NCBI RefSeq assembly: GCF_900207575.1
Contig: NZ_OAOQ01000020.1
Span: forward strand, 1 to 64,000
Length of the DNA: 64,000 nt
Direction of reading: 5' to 3'
From: Cereibacter ovatus
GTDB taxonomy: Bacteria > Pseudomonadota > Alphaproteobacteria > Rhodobacterales > Rhodobacteraceae
Shown here: positions 55,445 to 64,000 of the stretch, in pieces
Position numbering within the stretch: position 1 is the first letter of the stretch
How the letters are laid out: every line of letters starts with the position of its first letter
The notes under the pieces: generated by a model
The model's database searches: none
Told to the model about the DNA's origin: nothing
Seen by the model: only the letters and a program-made list of their open reading frames with translations
Made by a program: the position numbers and the translations under genes

Positions 55445-56314
55445 TCAGGATTGCGGATGGGGGTGATCGGCCCCGCCCTCAGCGGGCGGCGTGAAGGTCA
55501 GGCGCCTTGGCGCGGGCGTGCCGGGGGCGCGGATCTTCTCCATCAGGCGGCCGAGATGCGGTTCTTCCACGGGGCCGAGGCGACCGGAACGATCCTTGGC
55601 CGGAAAGCCCCAGGGGTTGATGGTGTGGCAGACGAAGGCGCGGTAGGGATCACCACCATCGGCCTTCAACTCGGCCATGGTGATCACCTCGTCGACGATG
55701 CCCGGCAGCTCGAGCCCGGTCTTCGATCCGTCGATCTGCGGCTGGAAGACGCGCCGGTTGAAGTCGTCGAACTTCTCGTCGAGGATCCCCACAAACCAGA
55801 CGTTGCGCCCCCGGGTGTGCTGGAGGTGGGTCAGCCAGGCGATCATCTCGCGCCCGTGCAACCCGTAGGCCCCGCGCACATCCGGCTTGCCGGTCTTCTC
55901 CGACACCGCCTCGGGCTGGCCCTTGCACCATTGGAAGCAGAGCCGCCCCGCCACGGTGATCGAGTCGACAAAAATTGTGTCGTAGCGGTCGAGGGCAGTC
56001 GGGTCCCCGAACTTCTGGCACACGGCCGCGTGGTGCGCCGGGCTGTAGGGTTGTTCGTCGCGCAGGCTGGGATTTGCGCCGCCGATGAACACCGCGAAAT
56101 CCCGGCATTCCGCCCATGTGCGCGGTCGGATGCTGTCGCCCGGCCAGCCCTCGATGGCCAGATCGCCCGCCTCGAGGTCGATGAACAACGTGCGGGCCGG
56201 GTCGAGCGTCCACAGCAGGCTGGTCTTGCCGATGCCGGACTTGCCGAAGATGCAGCCCTTGATGCCGCGCGGCTCGGCCAGCCGCTGATCGGCGGTGATG
56301 ATGGGCAGGCTCAC
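55445..56314 (-). CDS. Phage AAA_24-type ATPase
   Basis: A 289-residue nucleotide-binding protein. Walker A is 'GIKGCIFGKSGIGKTSL', Walker B-like 'YDTIFVDSITVAGRL' and 'ARTLFIDLEAGDLAIEGW' follow. Such RecA-fold ATPases are common in phage recombination modules, often beside a single-strand-binding protein. The GTG at 56314 is chosen because it forms a GTGA overlap with the upstream stop and matches the family start just before the P-loop. Confidence 0.85.
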   Translation of the reverse strand: MSLPIITADQRLAEPRGIKGCIFGKSGIGKTSLLWTLDPARTLFIDLEAGDLAIEGWPGDSIRPRTWAECRDFAVFIGGANPSLRDEQPYSPAHHAAVCQKFGDPTALDRYDTIFVDSITVAGRLCFQWCKGQPEAVSEKTGKPDVRGAYGLHGREMIAWLTHLQHTRGRNVWFVGILDEKFDDFNRRVFQPQIDGSKTGLELPGIVDEVITMAELKADGGDPYRAFVCHTINPWGFPAKDRSGRLGPVEEPHLGRLMEKIRAPGTPAPRRLTFTPPAEGGADHPHPQS

Positions 56315-56799
56315 GCGCGATCCTCCTGCGGCAAGAGGTCGATTTTCAGCGTGCCGGTCTTGACGGTGCGGGCGGGCTCGAAGCCCTGGCGGATCGCCTC
56401 GGGCCAGGCGACATAGGCACGCTCGGGCACCTTGAAGCTGATCTCGACGTATTCGGCCGGATCCTCGCCTGCAGCGCGGATGCGCTCGACCATCGCCGCG
56501 AGCTTGGCCTGGTCCCATTCGACACGCTTCGGCAGGTCGGCGACCACGGTGAAATCGCCATCGACAATGCGCACGGTACCAGTGTCCTTGCCGCAAGCTC
56601 GGCGAGCCTCGGCGGCGCGGGCGGCATAGCGGACCTCGAGCGCGGTGGAAAAGCGCGCGGTGACGGCCTTCATCTGCTTGGCCGTGGCGTCGATCTCGCG
56701 CTGCAGGGCGGCCAGAAGCTCGACGGGCAACTGGGCGATCTCGCCAGCGGGCAGGTTGATCAGCTGATCGATGCTGGGGGTGTTCTGCGGGAACGTCAT
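56311..56799 (-). CDS. Coiled-coil phage protein of the recombination module
   Basis: A 162-residue helical protein ('LPVELLAALQREIDATAKQM', 'TGTVRIVDGDFTVVADLPKR', 'VEWDQAKLAAMVERIRAAGE') coupled by overlap to the ATPase gene. I do not recognise a function. The N-terminal coiled-coil-like region suggests it binds a partner. Confidence 0.7.
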   Translation of the reverse strand: MTFPQNTPSIDQLINLPAGEIAQLPVELLAALQREIDATAKQMKAVTARFSTALEVRYAARAAEARRACGKDTGTVRIVDGDFTVVADLPKRVEWDQAKLAAMVERIRAAGEDPAEYVEISFKVPERAYVAWPEAIRQGFEPARTVKTGTLKIDLLPQEDRA

Positions 56800-56826
56800 G
56801 AGGGGTCTCCGTGATGGGGAATAGGG

Positions 56827-57192
56827 TCAGGCGGCCTCGAGCAGGCGCATGGAAAAGGCAGGACCGGCCTGGCGGGGTCTGGCCCGGGCGACGGCGATGT
56901 AGGCGAACTGGTCGGGGCCGATCCGGGCCTGCACGAGGTGGACAAGCCCATGCTCGGCGGCACGCAGCGCGGCCGATGCCACGAGGCGCAGGGTGCGCTG
57001 CTGTTCAGCAGGCAGCTTCGAGATGACGGAGGTCGCGTCGACCGCGAGAAAGCCGCGATGGTAGACCAATGTCTCGCCGGGAGCGGCCTGCGCGATCCAG
57101 GCTGAAAGCCCGACCTCGTCGAGCGCTGGTCCGGCCGCGCCGAAGATCGACACGACGCCTGTGGCGCGGAGGATGGAATGCCGGGCCATCAT
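56827..57192 (-). CDS. Conserved phage protein of unknown function
   Basis: A 121-residue protein ('GVVSIFGAAGPALDEVG', 'LAVDATSVISKLPAEQQRTL', 'GLVHLVQARIGPDQFAYIAV'), mostly alpha/beta. It overlaps the small HTH gene by 4 bases, which supports translation. It is an early gene of the phage; no function is seen. Confidence 0.7.
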   Translation of the reverse strand: MMARHSILRATGVVSIFGAAGPALDEVGLSAWIAQAAPGETLVYHRGFLAVDATSVISKLPAEQQRTLRLVASAALRAAEHGLVHLVQARIGPDQFAYIAVARARPRQAGPAFSMRLLEAA

Positions 57193-57392
57193 GCCGCGCC
57201 CCGATCTGCGGTGCTTCGCCGCTGGCGGGCCTGCTCATAGGCCAGCACATCCTCGAGCCGGTAGACCACCCGGCCGCCGATCTTCAGGAAGGCCGGGCCC
57301 TCGCCGGTCCAGCGCCAGCGTTCAAGGGTGCGCGCCGAAATGCTCCAGCGTGCTGCAAGTTCGGTCTGGTTCAGGCAGGTTCTGGTCTGCAT
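57189..57392 (-). CDS. AlpA/excisionase-like small HTH protein
   Basis: A 67-residue protein of the HTH_17 type: 'LNQTELAARWSISARTLERW', 'GPAFLKIGGRVVYRLEDVLA'. These proteins bind DNA as regulators or as excisionases that direct the integrase. It is the only such gene in the window and could pair with the integrase at 3.7 kb. The 200-base gap upstream (57393-57594) has no gene but repeats GTGGGAT/ATCCCAC motifs that could be its operator. Confidence 0.78.
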   Translation of the reverse strand: MQTRTCLNQTELAARWSISARTLERWRWTGEGPAFLKIGGRVVYRLEDVLAYEQARQRRSTADRGAA

Positions 57393-57594
57393 CGTCCTCT
57401 CCCGGTGTGTCGTTGGGAGGAAGATGCACGGCGCGACGCGGGGATGTCGTCGGGATCAGAGTGGGATACGGAGGGGGATCAGCCAGACCATTTCAATCAT
57501 GGGGTGAAACGTATGACGGTGGGATCGCCATCCCCCTCCATCCCCCGGTGCATCCCACAGCGGGAAGCAAACAGGGACGCGCGGAGGGTCCAAC

Positions 57595-58353
57595 TCAGAG
57601 GCCAGCAAGGCGATAGGCCCCACGGCCGTTCGACTCGATGAGCAGCGGCCAGTCCTTCTTGGACTTGAAGACGTCGGCCATCTTGAGGCTGCGCGACCCC
57701 GCCTGCGAAAGCACTGCCTTGCCGCTCTGCCACGGATCGCCCTGCTTGGCCGCCGCATGCAGGATCCGCACGACCTGTGCCTGGATCGGACCCAGCCGGA
57801 ACTCCCGGCCATGGCAGCGGACGCTCTGATAGTCGGCAGAGGCGTGAAACTCGCCCGCTGTCTTCATGCCCGAGGCACCGCCGAAGCCTGTCGCCGCCTC
57901 GAAACGGTCGCGTTCTTCGCGCCTTAGCATCAAATCTGGCTTGCGGATCGTCAGGCTCTCGCGTGAGCCGTAGAAACAGGCATAGTCCGCCTTTGCGGTC
58001 CGGAAGCGGGTGACGCTGACCTCACCCTTGCGAAAGAGCTGGAAGACGTCCTGGACGTGCAGGTCCAGCAGCCCATTGAACAAGGACCGCTCCGTGGGGA
58101 TCGAGAAGCAGCGGCCATCGCCGGTTTCCTCGTAGTCGCCAAACTCGATGGGCAGGTTCAGGATGCGGACCGACAGCCGCAGCTGGTCGTTCTCGGCCAG
58201 ATAGACCAGATCGACCTCGGGCATCGACCACCGGGCGAGGACTTCCGGCAAGGTGAAATACGCCTTCTCGATCTCCATCCGGGTCCCCGATTCCAATGCA
58301 ATCTGTTTGGCTTTTGTTCTAGCCGCTTGACGATCCAAATTCAATCCTGTCAT
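57595..58353 (-). CDS. Early phage protein with C-terminal winged helix
   Basis: A 252-residue protein starting at ATG 58353 ('MTGLNLDRQAARTKAKQIAL'). The N-terminal half is alpha/beta ('YFTLPEVLARWSMPEVDLVY'). The C-terminal 70 residues look like a winged helix ('LGPIQAQVVRILHAAAKQG', 'KADVFKSKKDW' region). It is divergent from the repressor with only 33 bases between starts. It could be an early regulator or replication initiator; the family is not recognised. Confidence 0.65.
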   Translation of the reverse strand: MTGLNLDRQAARTKAKQIALESGTRMEIEKAYFTLPEVLARWSMPEVDLVYLAENDQLRLSVRILNLPIEFGDYEETGDGRCFSIPTERSLFNGLLDLHVQDVFQLFRKGEVSVTRFRTAKADYACFYGSRESLTIRKPDLMLRREERDRFEAATGFGGASGMKTAGEFHASADYQSVRCHGREFRLGPIQAQVVRILHAAAKQGDPWQSGKAVLSQAGSRSLKMADVFKSKKDWPLLIESNGRGAYRLAGL

Positions 58354-58386
58354 ATCCCACCCTATCCACAGCCCCTTGGGGAAAAG

Positions 58387-59064
58387 ATGACCGAACATCA
58401 CACCCTAGCCGACCGTCTGCGGGCCCGCTCGGACCAGCTTGGCCTGGCACCGGCCCACGTCGCCGAGATGGCCGGGGTCAACCGCTCCTTCGTCTATGAC
58501 ATCCTGCGCGGACGTTCCTCGCGCCCCAGCATCGACCGGCTGGCCGATGTAGCCCGCGTACTGAAGGTGGACCGCGAGTGGCTGATCCACGGCATCGGCG
58601 AGATCGAGGGCCCCTCCCCCTTCACCGAGACCCCCGAAGATACCTTCGTGGCGATCACGCATGCCACGCCCCGCCCCGCCATGGGCGGCGGCGCAGTGGT
58701 TACCGAGGATGGCGACACGCCCGGCCGCGCCTATCACTTCCGCCAGTCGTGGATCCGCCACAAGCTGAAGGCCAGCCCGTCACAGCTCCGGATCATGCAT
58801 GTCGAAGGCGACAGCATGGTCCCCACGCTGCAGGACGGCGATGCCGTGCTGGTCGACATGACGCGCCAGTTCCCCAGCCCGCCTGGCATCTTCGTCCTCG
58901 ACGACGGTATGGGCCTGGTCGCCAAGCGCCTCGAGCACATCCCCAACAGCGACCCGCCAGCCGTGCGGGTGATCTCGGACAACTCGCTCTACCCCGCCTA
59001 CGAGCGCACGGCCGACGAGATCCGCATCATCGGCCGCATCCGCTGGTTCGCGCGGGAGATATGA
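58387..59064 (+). CDS. CI-like phage repressor with S24 peptidase domain
   Basis: A 225-residue LexA/CI-type repressor. Residues 6-70 are a helix-turn-helix ('LAPAHVAEMAGVNRSFVYDI'). The C-terminal S24 domain has the self-cleavage Ser143 in 'VEGDSMVPTLQDGDAVLVD' and Lys180 in 'GMGLVAKRLEHIP'. It holds the early genes off and is inactivated by RecA-driven self-cleavage on DNA damage. ATG 58387 is set by the domain and by GGGGAAAAG upstream. It is transcribed opposite to the early operon across a 33-base gap that must contain both promoters. Confidence 0.93.
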   Translation: MTEHHTLADRLRARSDQLGLAPAHVAEMAGVNRSFVYDILRGRSSRPSIDRLADVARVLKVDREWLIHGIGEIEGPSPFTETPEDTFVAITHATPRPAMGGGAVVTEDGDTPGRAYHFRQSWIRHKLKASPSQLRIMHVEGDSMVPTLQDGDAVLVDMTRQFPSPPGIFVLDDGMGLVAKRLEHIPNSDPPAVRVISDNSLYPAYERTADEIRIIGRIRWFAREI

Positions 59065-59101
59065 GGATGGGTGGTGCCGTTCCCGCCCGGCTCCAGAAAC
59101 G

Positions 59102-59133
59102 AAAAAGCGCCCGCGAGATCTCTCTCCGGGCGC
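59102..59133 (-). terminator. Hairpin terminator after the repressor gene
   Basis: GCGCCCG (59107-59113) pairs with CGGGCGC (59127-59133) across a 13-base loop. The run AAAAA on its left side is a U-tract when read on the minus strand. It would best stop minus-strand transcripts entering the phage from the right, and its stem may also end the repressor transcript. The rest of the 428-base gap before the SIR2 gene (59065-59492) holds no gene I can support; it has a lower GC content. Confidence 0.55.
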
Positions 59134-59492
59134 ACCTCTGCGATGATTTGAATCTGCGTCAAGGGGGGCAGGTTTGTCAACGTGGATTTGTGTTTCCGGA
59201 CAAGGACGTGTGCAAAAAATCACCTTGTCGAACGGCACTACTGATCATCCAACTCACCATTGACCGCGACAAGACCCCGATGGAATTGGCGCCATGCTCC
59301 GCACGCCGCACAACCCATCGCCTTTTCAAAAACCAAGACGATCGTCGTGGTGACAACTCCTCGCAGCGTCACGAAGCACTCGATAATTGCGGCTAGACCA
59401 TCGTCGCATCAAGAAGTTACGCTACCACTTCAAGCAGTAGCGCCCATCTAAACTCTCGCTGAAGGAAAAGTGCCATCAGTTCCGTTCCGATC

Positions 59493-61361
59493 ATGACCGC
59501 GGCCCAGTTCGCGACTGCTTTCGCTCTTCGGCCAAACCTGGTGTCATGGTTCCTGGGCGCTGGCGCATCGGCCGCCTCGGGGATTCCGACCGGCTATGCA
59601 ATGATCCGAGATTTCAAAGCAAAGATCTTCTGCCGCGAGACGAACCTATCAAGCCGGGAGATCGACACAGCAGATCCTATCTGGATCGAACGGATCGATG
59701 CCTTCTTCCGACAGACATCGCTGCTGCCACCAGATGGCGACCCGACCGAATATGCCGCAGCCTTCGAGGCGGTCTATCCGCAGCCCCGGCATCGCCGACA
59801 GTATATCGATGATGCAATCTCCAAGGGCACGCCATGCTTCGGCCACAAGGTGCTCGGAAGCCTGATGGCGGCAGGCAAGGTCAATTGCGTCTTCACGACG
59901 AACTTCGACCCGCTTGGGGAGGACTCGGCTCTCGCGGCAAACGCGATCCTGCCCATCGGAGACCAGAGGCGACCGACCGTGGCAGCGATCGACTCCGCCG
60001 ATCGTGCGATGCGCTGCCTGGATGAATCCGACTGGCCACTGATCGCAAAGCTCCACGGCGACTATCAGTCGATTGCGATCAAGAATACGGGATCGGAGCT
60101 TGAGCAGCAGGACGCACGGATGCGCCATGTTCTAGTCGAGGCAGCCAAGCGTTTCGGAATGCTGTTCGTGGGCTATAGTGGACGGGACGCTTCGATCCTG
60201 GAGGCATTGAACACGGCCCTAGCCGCCCCGTCTCCGTTTCCGAACGGTCTTTATTGGGTTGCTTCTTCAGCCTCGCGCCTGTTGCCGGCGGTCGCCGAAT
60301 TCCTCAGCAAGGCTCATGCAGCCGGTGTCGACGTGGCGGTGATCGAATGTGCGACGTTCGATGAACTGGCCGCCGAGATCATCAAGACGACAGAACTGCC
60401 CCAGGTACTCTATGATCGCGTGATGGAGGGACGGCTAACACCACGCTTAGTGCCTGTCCAGCTGCCGACGGCAGAGGCCCGGCCATTTCCTGTTCTGCGC
60501 TATTCCGCCTTGCTGATTGAAGCGATGCCGCGGGCCGCACGGCGCATCCGGTTGGATCGGGCGGCAACATCCCCCGAAGTTCGCGAGATGCTTAAGGAGA
60601 AGAATTGCCGGGCAGCAATCGCGACAGTTGGCCGCGAGTTGGCGGCGTTTGGCCGGGATCAGGAGATCCTGGATGCGTTGGTCTCATTTGGCGCTTCCTC
60701 CGCCGGTACGATCGACCTCGATCCGGTCGCACACAGTTGGGCAATGGGCCTGCTCTACGACGTGCTCGTCAGATCTCTCGCCCGACAGCGCCCGCTCATT
60801 CCACGCTATAGACACTCAGGCCATTCGCTTGTTGTCGCCAACCCGCGTGACGGGGATGATCCTGAGCGGACGCGTCGGCAGAAGCAGACCTTGTCTAGGC
60901 TTCGCGATGCTTATGGCACCGAACTCACAGGAGTGGTGCCCAAGCTTGGCTTTCCATTTCAAGAGGGAATCCATCTGAAGCTGGAACGGGTCGACAGCCG
61001 ATGGTGGTGCGGCTTCGAGCCCTACACCTTCGTCCAGCTACCAAAGCGCGATATCCCAGCGGAGGTTGCTGCCGGGGATTCGGCCGCCGATCAACAGCAC
61101 GATCCGATGGGTATGCACTCCGAGCGTGGGGCTGACCCTGCAGGTGACTGGCGTCGCGAACGCTGGGCGCAGCGCTACAACAAGAACTGGGCCCAGATCA
61201 TTGGGGCCTGGGCTCAGCTTTTGACCGAAACGGGGGGCACCACGCGGCATGCCTTCGGACTTGAAGAAGGCACCGGGATGGATGCTGTGTTCAAAGTAGC
61301 ACCAGTCACGGGCTATAGCCGCCCGGGACATCATCATACCTACTTCGACAGGAGCAGGTGA
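59493..61361 (+). CDS. SIR2-APAZ protein of a short-Argonaute (SPARSA) system
   Basis: A 622-residue effector. The SIR2 domain (1-280) has 'FLGAGASAASGIPTGY' (NAD-binding), 'CVFTTNFDP' (~133-140), 'IAKLHGDY' (~184-191) and 'MLFVGYSGRDASILEAL' (~223-238). The rest (about 290-622) fits the APAZ domain that takes the place of the N and PAZ domains in short Argonaute systems ('PFPVLRYSALLIEAMPRAAR', 'GVVPKLGFPFQEGIHLKLER', 'WWCGFEPYTFVQLPKR'). On detecting invading DNA the complex depletes NAD+ and kills or stalls the cell. The stop overlaps the Argonaute start by one base (TGATG). Lower GC than the phage suggests separate origin. Confidence 0.92.
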   Translation: MTAAQFATAFALRPNLVSWFLGAGASAASGIPTGYAMIRDFKAKIFCRETNLSSREIDTADPIWIERIDAFFRQTSLLPPDGDPTEYAAAFEAVYPQPRHRRQYIDDAISKGTPCFGHKVLGSLMAAGKVNCVFTTNFDPLGEDSALAANAILPIGDQRRPTVAAIDSADRAMRCLDESDWPLIAKLHGDYQSIAIKNTGSELEQQDARMRHVLVEAAKRFGMLFVGYSGRDASILEALNTALAAPSPFPNGLYWVASSASRLLPAVAEFLSKAHAAGVDVAVIECATFDELAAEIIKTTELPQVLYDRVMEGRLTPRLVPVQLPTAEARPFPVLRYSALLIEAMPRAARRIRLDRAATSPEVREMLKEKNCRAAIATVGRELAAFGRDQEILDALVSFGASSAGTIDLDPVAHSWAMGLLYDVLVRSLARQRPLIPRYRHSGHSLVVANPRDGDDPERTRRQKQTLSRLRDAYGTELTGVVPKLGFPFQEGIHLKLERVDSRWWCGFEPYTFVQLPKRDIPAEVAAGDSAADQQHDPMGMHSERGADPAGDWRRERWAQRYNKNWAQIIGAWAQLLTETGGTTRHAFGLEEGTGMDAVFKVAPVTGYSRPGHHHTYFDRSR

Positions 61362-62809
61362 TGGCGAATCCAGCCCTGACTAAGCTGCCGCCGTTCACCC
61401 TTTTGGACGAGCCGGACCTCTCCTTCTCGCCATCTGACGTGACCCAAGTCGACGTCCATCCGTTGCGTGGGCTGCTGAATTTCGGACCGTACTCGAAGGG
61501 ATCGTTTGGCAGCTATACGTCGCGTGTGCGCATCGCCACAGTCGGCCCGAAGAGCGCATTCCATCGCCGTGGTGACCTGATGCGGCTGCTGCTCGACGTG
61601 CATCGACCGTCTGACCGCTCCGAATACGTGCCAGAATACCCCGGCTTCGCACGTCTATTTCATGTTGCACTCGAGTCGGCGCCCGCTATCGCGCATGTTA
61701 AATGGCCCGAACGCCTCGACGAGTTACCAGGTAACGGCGACGCACAGCACCGCCTCTGTCTGGCGATGGAGGCGGCGCTACGCCAGCTCGACACCGTCCG
61801 CAACGAGTTCGACGTCGTCCTCGTCCACTTTCCCGACAGTTGGAACACGACGACACGCACCAAGTTCTTCGATGCGCACGATGTGCTGAAGGCGCTAGGC
61901 GCCAGATACAATATTCCGACCCAAGTTCTGAACGATCGCGTGTTCACCTTCACCCACAAGGCCTCTCTCGCATGGCGCTTGGCTACCGCATTATATGTGA
62001 AAGCGGCGGGTACGCCGTGGAAGCTGGCACCGCTTAAGGGCGTGCCGGCCGATACCGCCTATATCGGTCTGGCCTATGCGCTTCGCGGTGATCAGCGCGA
62101 CGCGCATTATGTGACTTGCTGCTCGCAGGTGTTCGACATGGACGGCGGCGGCATGCAGTTCGTAGCGTTCGAGGCCCAGGATCCAGTGGCCGATGTTGCC
62201 GAAGCGCGCAGAAACCCCTTTCTCAGTCGGGACGATATGCGGGCTGTCCTTTCTCGCAGCCTGGCACTCTATCAAGGGCGCAACGCCGGCAATCTGCCCA
62301 AGCGCATGGTCATTCACAAGACGACAGCCTTCACGGACGGTGAGATCGAAGGCGCATTCGACGCGCTGGCCGGAGTTCCGGAAATTGAGTGCGTCGAGGT
62401 GAGTTCTTCATCCTGCTGGCGGGGTGTCTGGCTGATCAAGTCGGGAGTCGAAAAACCTCCTTCTCGACCTTCGGGCTTTCCTGTGCCGCGCGGGACGATG
62501 GTAGTCCGCTCGGGCAATTCTGCGCTCGTCTGGGTGGCAGGCAATGCTCCAGGAGTCTCGACTAAGGGCGATTATTATCAAGGAAAGAAGAGCATTCCCC
62601 GCCCGCTGCACCTCATCCGCCATGCCGGAAGCGGCCCACTTGAATTGACCGCGCATGAGGCGCTCGCGCTGACCAAGATGGATTGGAACAACGATGCGCT
62701 CTATGATCCAGTGCCCGTTAGTATACGCTATTCGCAACGGCTCGCGAAGACGATTGCCAATGTTCCTGACTTGCCGCGCAACGTCTATCCGTACCGCCTC
62801 TTCATGTAA
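61361..62809 (+). CDS. Short prokaryotic Argonaute (MID-PIWI)
   Basis: A 482-residue short pAgo. It lacks N and PAZ domains. The MID domain includes 'ARYNIPTQVLNDRVF' and the PIWI domain follows from about residue 225. The catalytic DEDX acids are missing: the first Asp site reads 'DTAYIGLAYALRG' and the position of the last one reads 'VIHKTTAFTDGEIEGAF'. It would therefore bind guide RNA and target DNA without cutting and trigger the partner SIR2, as in SPARSA. The C-terminus 'LPRNVYPYRLFM' is typical. ATG 61361 is preferred over GTG 61358, with GGAG 6 bases upstream. Confidence 0.93.
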   Translation: MANPALTKLPPFTLLDEPDLSFSPSDVTQVDVHPLRGLLNFGPYSKGSFGSYTSRVRIATVGPKSAFHRRGDLMRLLLDVHRPSDRSEYVPEYPGFARLFHVALESAPAIAHVKWPERLDELPGNGDAQHRLCLAMEAALRQLDTVRNEFDVVLVHFPDSWNTTTRTKFFDAHDVLKALGARYNIPTQVLNDRVFTFTHKASLAWRLATALYVKAAGTPWKLAPLKGVPADTAYIGLAYALRGDQRDAHYVTCCSQVFDMDGGGMQFVAFEAQDPVADVAEARRNPFLSRDDMRAVLSRSLALYQGRNAGNLPKRMVIHKTTAFTDGEIEGAFDALAGVPEIECVEVSSSSCWRGVWLIKSGVEKPPSRPSGFPVPRGTMVVRSGNSALVWVAGNAPGVSTKGDYYQGKKSIPRPLHLIRHAGSGPLELTAHEALALTKMDWNNDALYDPVPVSIRYSQRLAKTIANVPDLPRNVYPYRLFM

Positions 62810-62826
62810 TCTCTGGTCTGTGCGAA

Positions 62827-62891
62827 GTCAGAGGGGCCTTACGTGGCTTGCACAGCCAATCGGGACTACGAAAGACTTCGTCCCCTCTGAC
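62827..62891. repeat. 10-bp inverted repeat downstream of the Argonaute gene
   Basis: GTCAGAGGGG (62827-62836) is inverse to CCCCTCTGAC (62882-62891), with a 45-base spacer. It lies between the Argonaute stop and the IS3 element. It may be a terminator-like hairpin, a boundary of the defence module or part of an earlier mobile element. There is no T-tract. Confidence 0.45.
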
Positions 62892-62905
62892 GTTGCCCCC
62901 AACTT

Positions 62906-63835
62906 TCATCCAGCGTGAGCGAGACTCCGGGTCTGAGTTTTGCCCATTTGGGCGGGTTGGGCAACGGGGGCTGGCGCGGAGCTTTGCGTATTGCGCAGCG
63001 TCAGGCCCCGTTGCGGGGCGAAGGTTCGGGCAAACTCGGCTGGGGTCTGCCAGCCGAGGCGGGAGTGGGGCCGTTCGGTGTTATAGTCCGTGCGCCAGGC
63101 TGCCAGCGTTGCGCGGGCATGGTGCAGGGACGGGAACAGAGTTTCATTCAGTAACTCGTCCCGCAAGCGGCCGTTGAAGCTCTCGATAAAGGCATTCTGG
63201 GTCGGCTTTCCGGGCGCGATGTAGTGCCAGTCAAACTTGCGGTCATCCACGAACTTCAGGATCGCGTTCGACGTGAACTCTGTTCCGTTATCGCTGACCA
63301 CTGTCTGCGGCTTGCCGCGGGCGTCGAACAGTGTTGCCAGCTCCCGCGCCACCCGTGCCCCCGACAGTGAGGTGTCGGCGATAAGGGCGAGGCATTCCCG
63401 CGTGCAATCATCAACCACAGTCAAAATCCTGAACCGGCGGCCATCCGTCAGCTGGTCCGAGACAAAATCCAGCGACCAACGTTGGTTCGGCATCAGCGGC
63501 AGCACCATCGGGGCCCGTGTGCCCATGGCCCGCTTGCGCCCGCCCCGGCGGCGGACATGCAACTGTTCTTCCCGGTAGATCCTGAACAGGCGCTTGTGAT
63601 TGACCTCATGGCCCTCACGCCGCAAGAACACATGCAGCCGCCGATAGCCGAAACGCCTTCGGGCTTTGGCCAAGTCTTTCAGTCGCTCCCGCAGCACAGG
63701 GTCGTCTTGGCGGACCACCTCATACCGCATGGTCATCCGGCAACAGCCGATCACCCGGCACGCCCGCCGTTCGCTCATCTCGTGACTTGCCACCAGATGC
63801 GCAACCGCTTGCCGCTTCGCGGCGGGCGTCACCAC
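62906..63835 (-). CDS. IS3-family transposase OrfB
   Basis: A 309-residue DDE transposase frame. An N-terminal part with '[19 protein letters not shown]' precedes the rve integrase core: '[18 protein letters not shown]' (first Asp), '[19 protein letters not shown]' (second Asp) and '[20 protein letters not shown]' (Glu). It is made by -1 frameshifting from orfA at A AAA AAG (63835-63841), giving the OrfAB fusion. The C-terminal tail is a Pro/Gln-rich extension. No obvious disruption is seen, so it may be active. Confidence 0.93.
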   Translation of the reverse strand: MVTPAAKRQAVAHLVASHEMSERRACRVIGCCRMTMRYEVVRQDDPVLRERLKDLAKARRRFGYRRLHVFLRREGHEVNHKRLFRIYREEQLHVRRRGGRKRAMGTRAPMVLPLMPNQRWSLDFVSDQLTDGRRFRILTVVDDCTRECLALIADTSLSGARVARELATLFDARGKPQTVVSDNGTEFTSNAILKFVDDRKFDWHYIAPGKPTQNAFIESFNGRLRDELLNETLFPSLHHARATLAAWRTDYNTERPHSRLGWQTPAEFARTFAPQRGLTLRNTQSSAPAPVAQPAQMGKTQTRSLAHAG

Positions 63836-64000
63836 TTTTTTCCAAGCAGATCCTTCAGTGCGGCATTGTCGAGCATCGCATCGGCGAGGAGCCGTTTCAG
63901 GCGCGCGTTCTCGTCCTCAAGGCCCTTCAGCCGCTTGGCCTCGCTGACGTCCATGCCGCCATACTTGGCCTTCCATTTGTAGACGGTTGCATCGCTGACG
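63829..64000 (-). CDS. IS3-family OrfA (3' part)
   Basis: The frame ends at TGA 63829-63831 and encodes the C-terminal part of OrfA: a helix-turn-helix remnant ('[20 protein letters not shown]') and a leucine-zipper helix ('[20 protein letters not shown]'). The last codons GGA AAA AAG TGG TGA contain the A AAA AAG slip site for making OrfAB. The N-terminus lies beyond the right end of the window. Confidence 0.85.
   Translation of the reverse strand, partial: VSDATVYKWKAKYGGMDVSEAKRLKGLEDENARLKRLLADAMLDNAALKDLLGKKW

Larger units (their letters stand above)
62906..64000 (-). mobile_element. IS3-family insertion sequence, right part cut by window end
   Basis: Contains the complete orfB and the end of orfA, overlapping in the usual way with a slippery A AAA AAG. 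The terminal inverted repeat at the left end lies somewhere between the Argonaute stop (62809) and 62906 but I could not fix it. The right end is outside the window. It landed directly behind the Argonaute gene without damaging it. Confidence 0.85.

Noticed and set aside
59260-59451. 63-codon ORF in the gap between repressor and SIR2-APAZ
   Set aside because: No ribosome-binding site, no recognisable motif and biased composition. The region is better seen as non-coding.

Overview
The window is about 65% GC. Its gene families (GTA-type tail genes, DUF2793 tail fibre, DUF6880, DUF3489, DUF6441/6511) point to an alphaproteobacterium of the Rhodobacterales, such as a Paracoccus or Rhodobacter relative. 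I did not identify the genus. Most of the window looks like one large integrated phage-like element loaded with anti-phage genes.

Left edge (1-1820): the 3' end of an IS66-type transposase gene abuts the first ~34 codons of herA, next to an intact SIR2 gene. This reads as a SIR2-HerA defence pair whose helicase was lost. A tRNA terminator and a 45-bp 3' fragment of initiator tRNA-fMet follow; the fragment is probably one attachment end of the element.

Left cargo (2.0-19.6 kb): a DUF6880-like gene, a tyrosine integrase, and a tightly packed plus-strand operon. The operon encodes a WYL regulator, a 1724-aa DEAD/DEAH-DUF1998 helicase, a SNF2-like helicase resembling DrmD, an Eco57I-type adenine methylase, a CBS protein with an HEPN-like RNxxxH motif, and an HNH nuclease. 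It resembles DISARM but has no separate drmB or drmC and carries extra genes. It is the best candidate here for an undescribed defence system.

Phage core (19.8-59.1 kb): mostly minus-strand genes. From right to left they are CI-like repressor, early and replication genes (DUF6511, ATPase, helicase, PD-(D/E)XK nuclease, primase-helicase, RuvC-like), two DNA methylases, terminase, gpW, portal, protease-capsid fusion, tail genes including a canonical -1 frameshift chaperone pair, a lysis cassette inside the GTA-like baseplate module, and a tail fibre. Plus-strand morons interrupt it: a HEPN-like gene behind a striking RNA hairpin, ParDE, and a Phd/RelE-type pair. No integrase lies in the core, so the integrase at 3.7 kb may serve the whole element.

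Right cargo (59.5-62.8 kb): a SIR2-APAZ gene overlapping a short prokaryotic Argonaute gene, which is a SPARSA-type abortive defence system. The window ends in an IS3-family element whose orfA runs off the edge.
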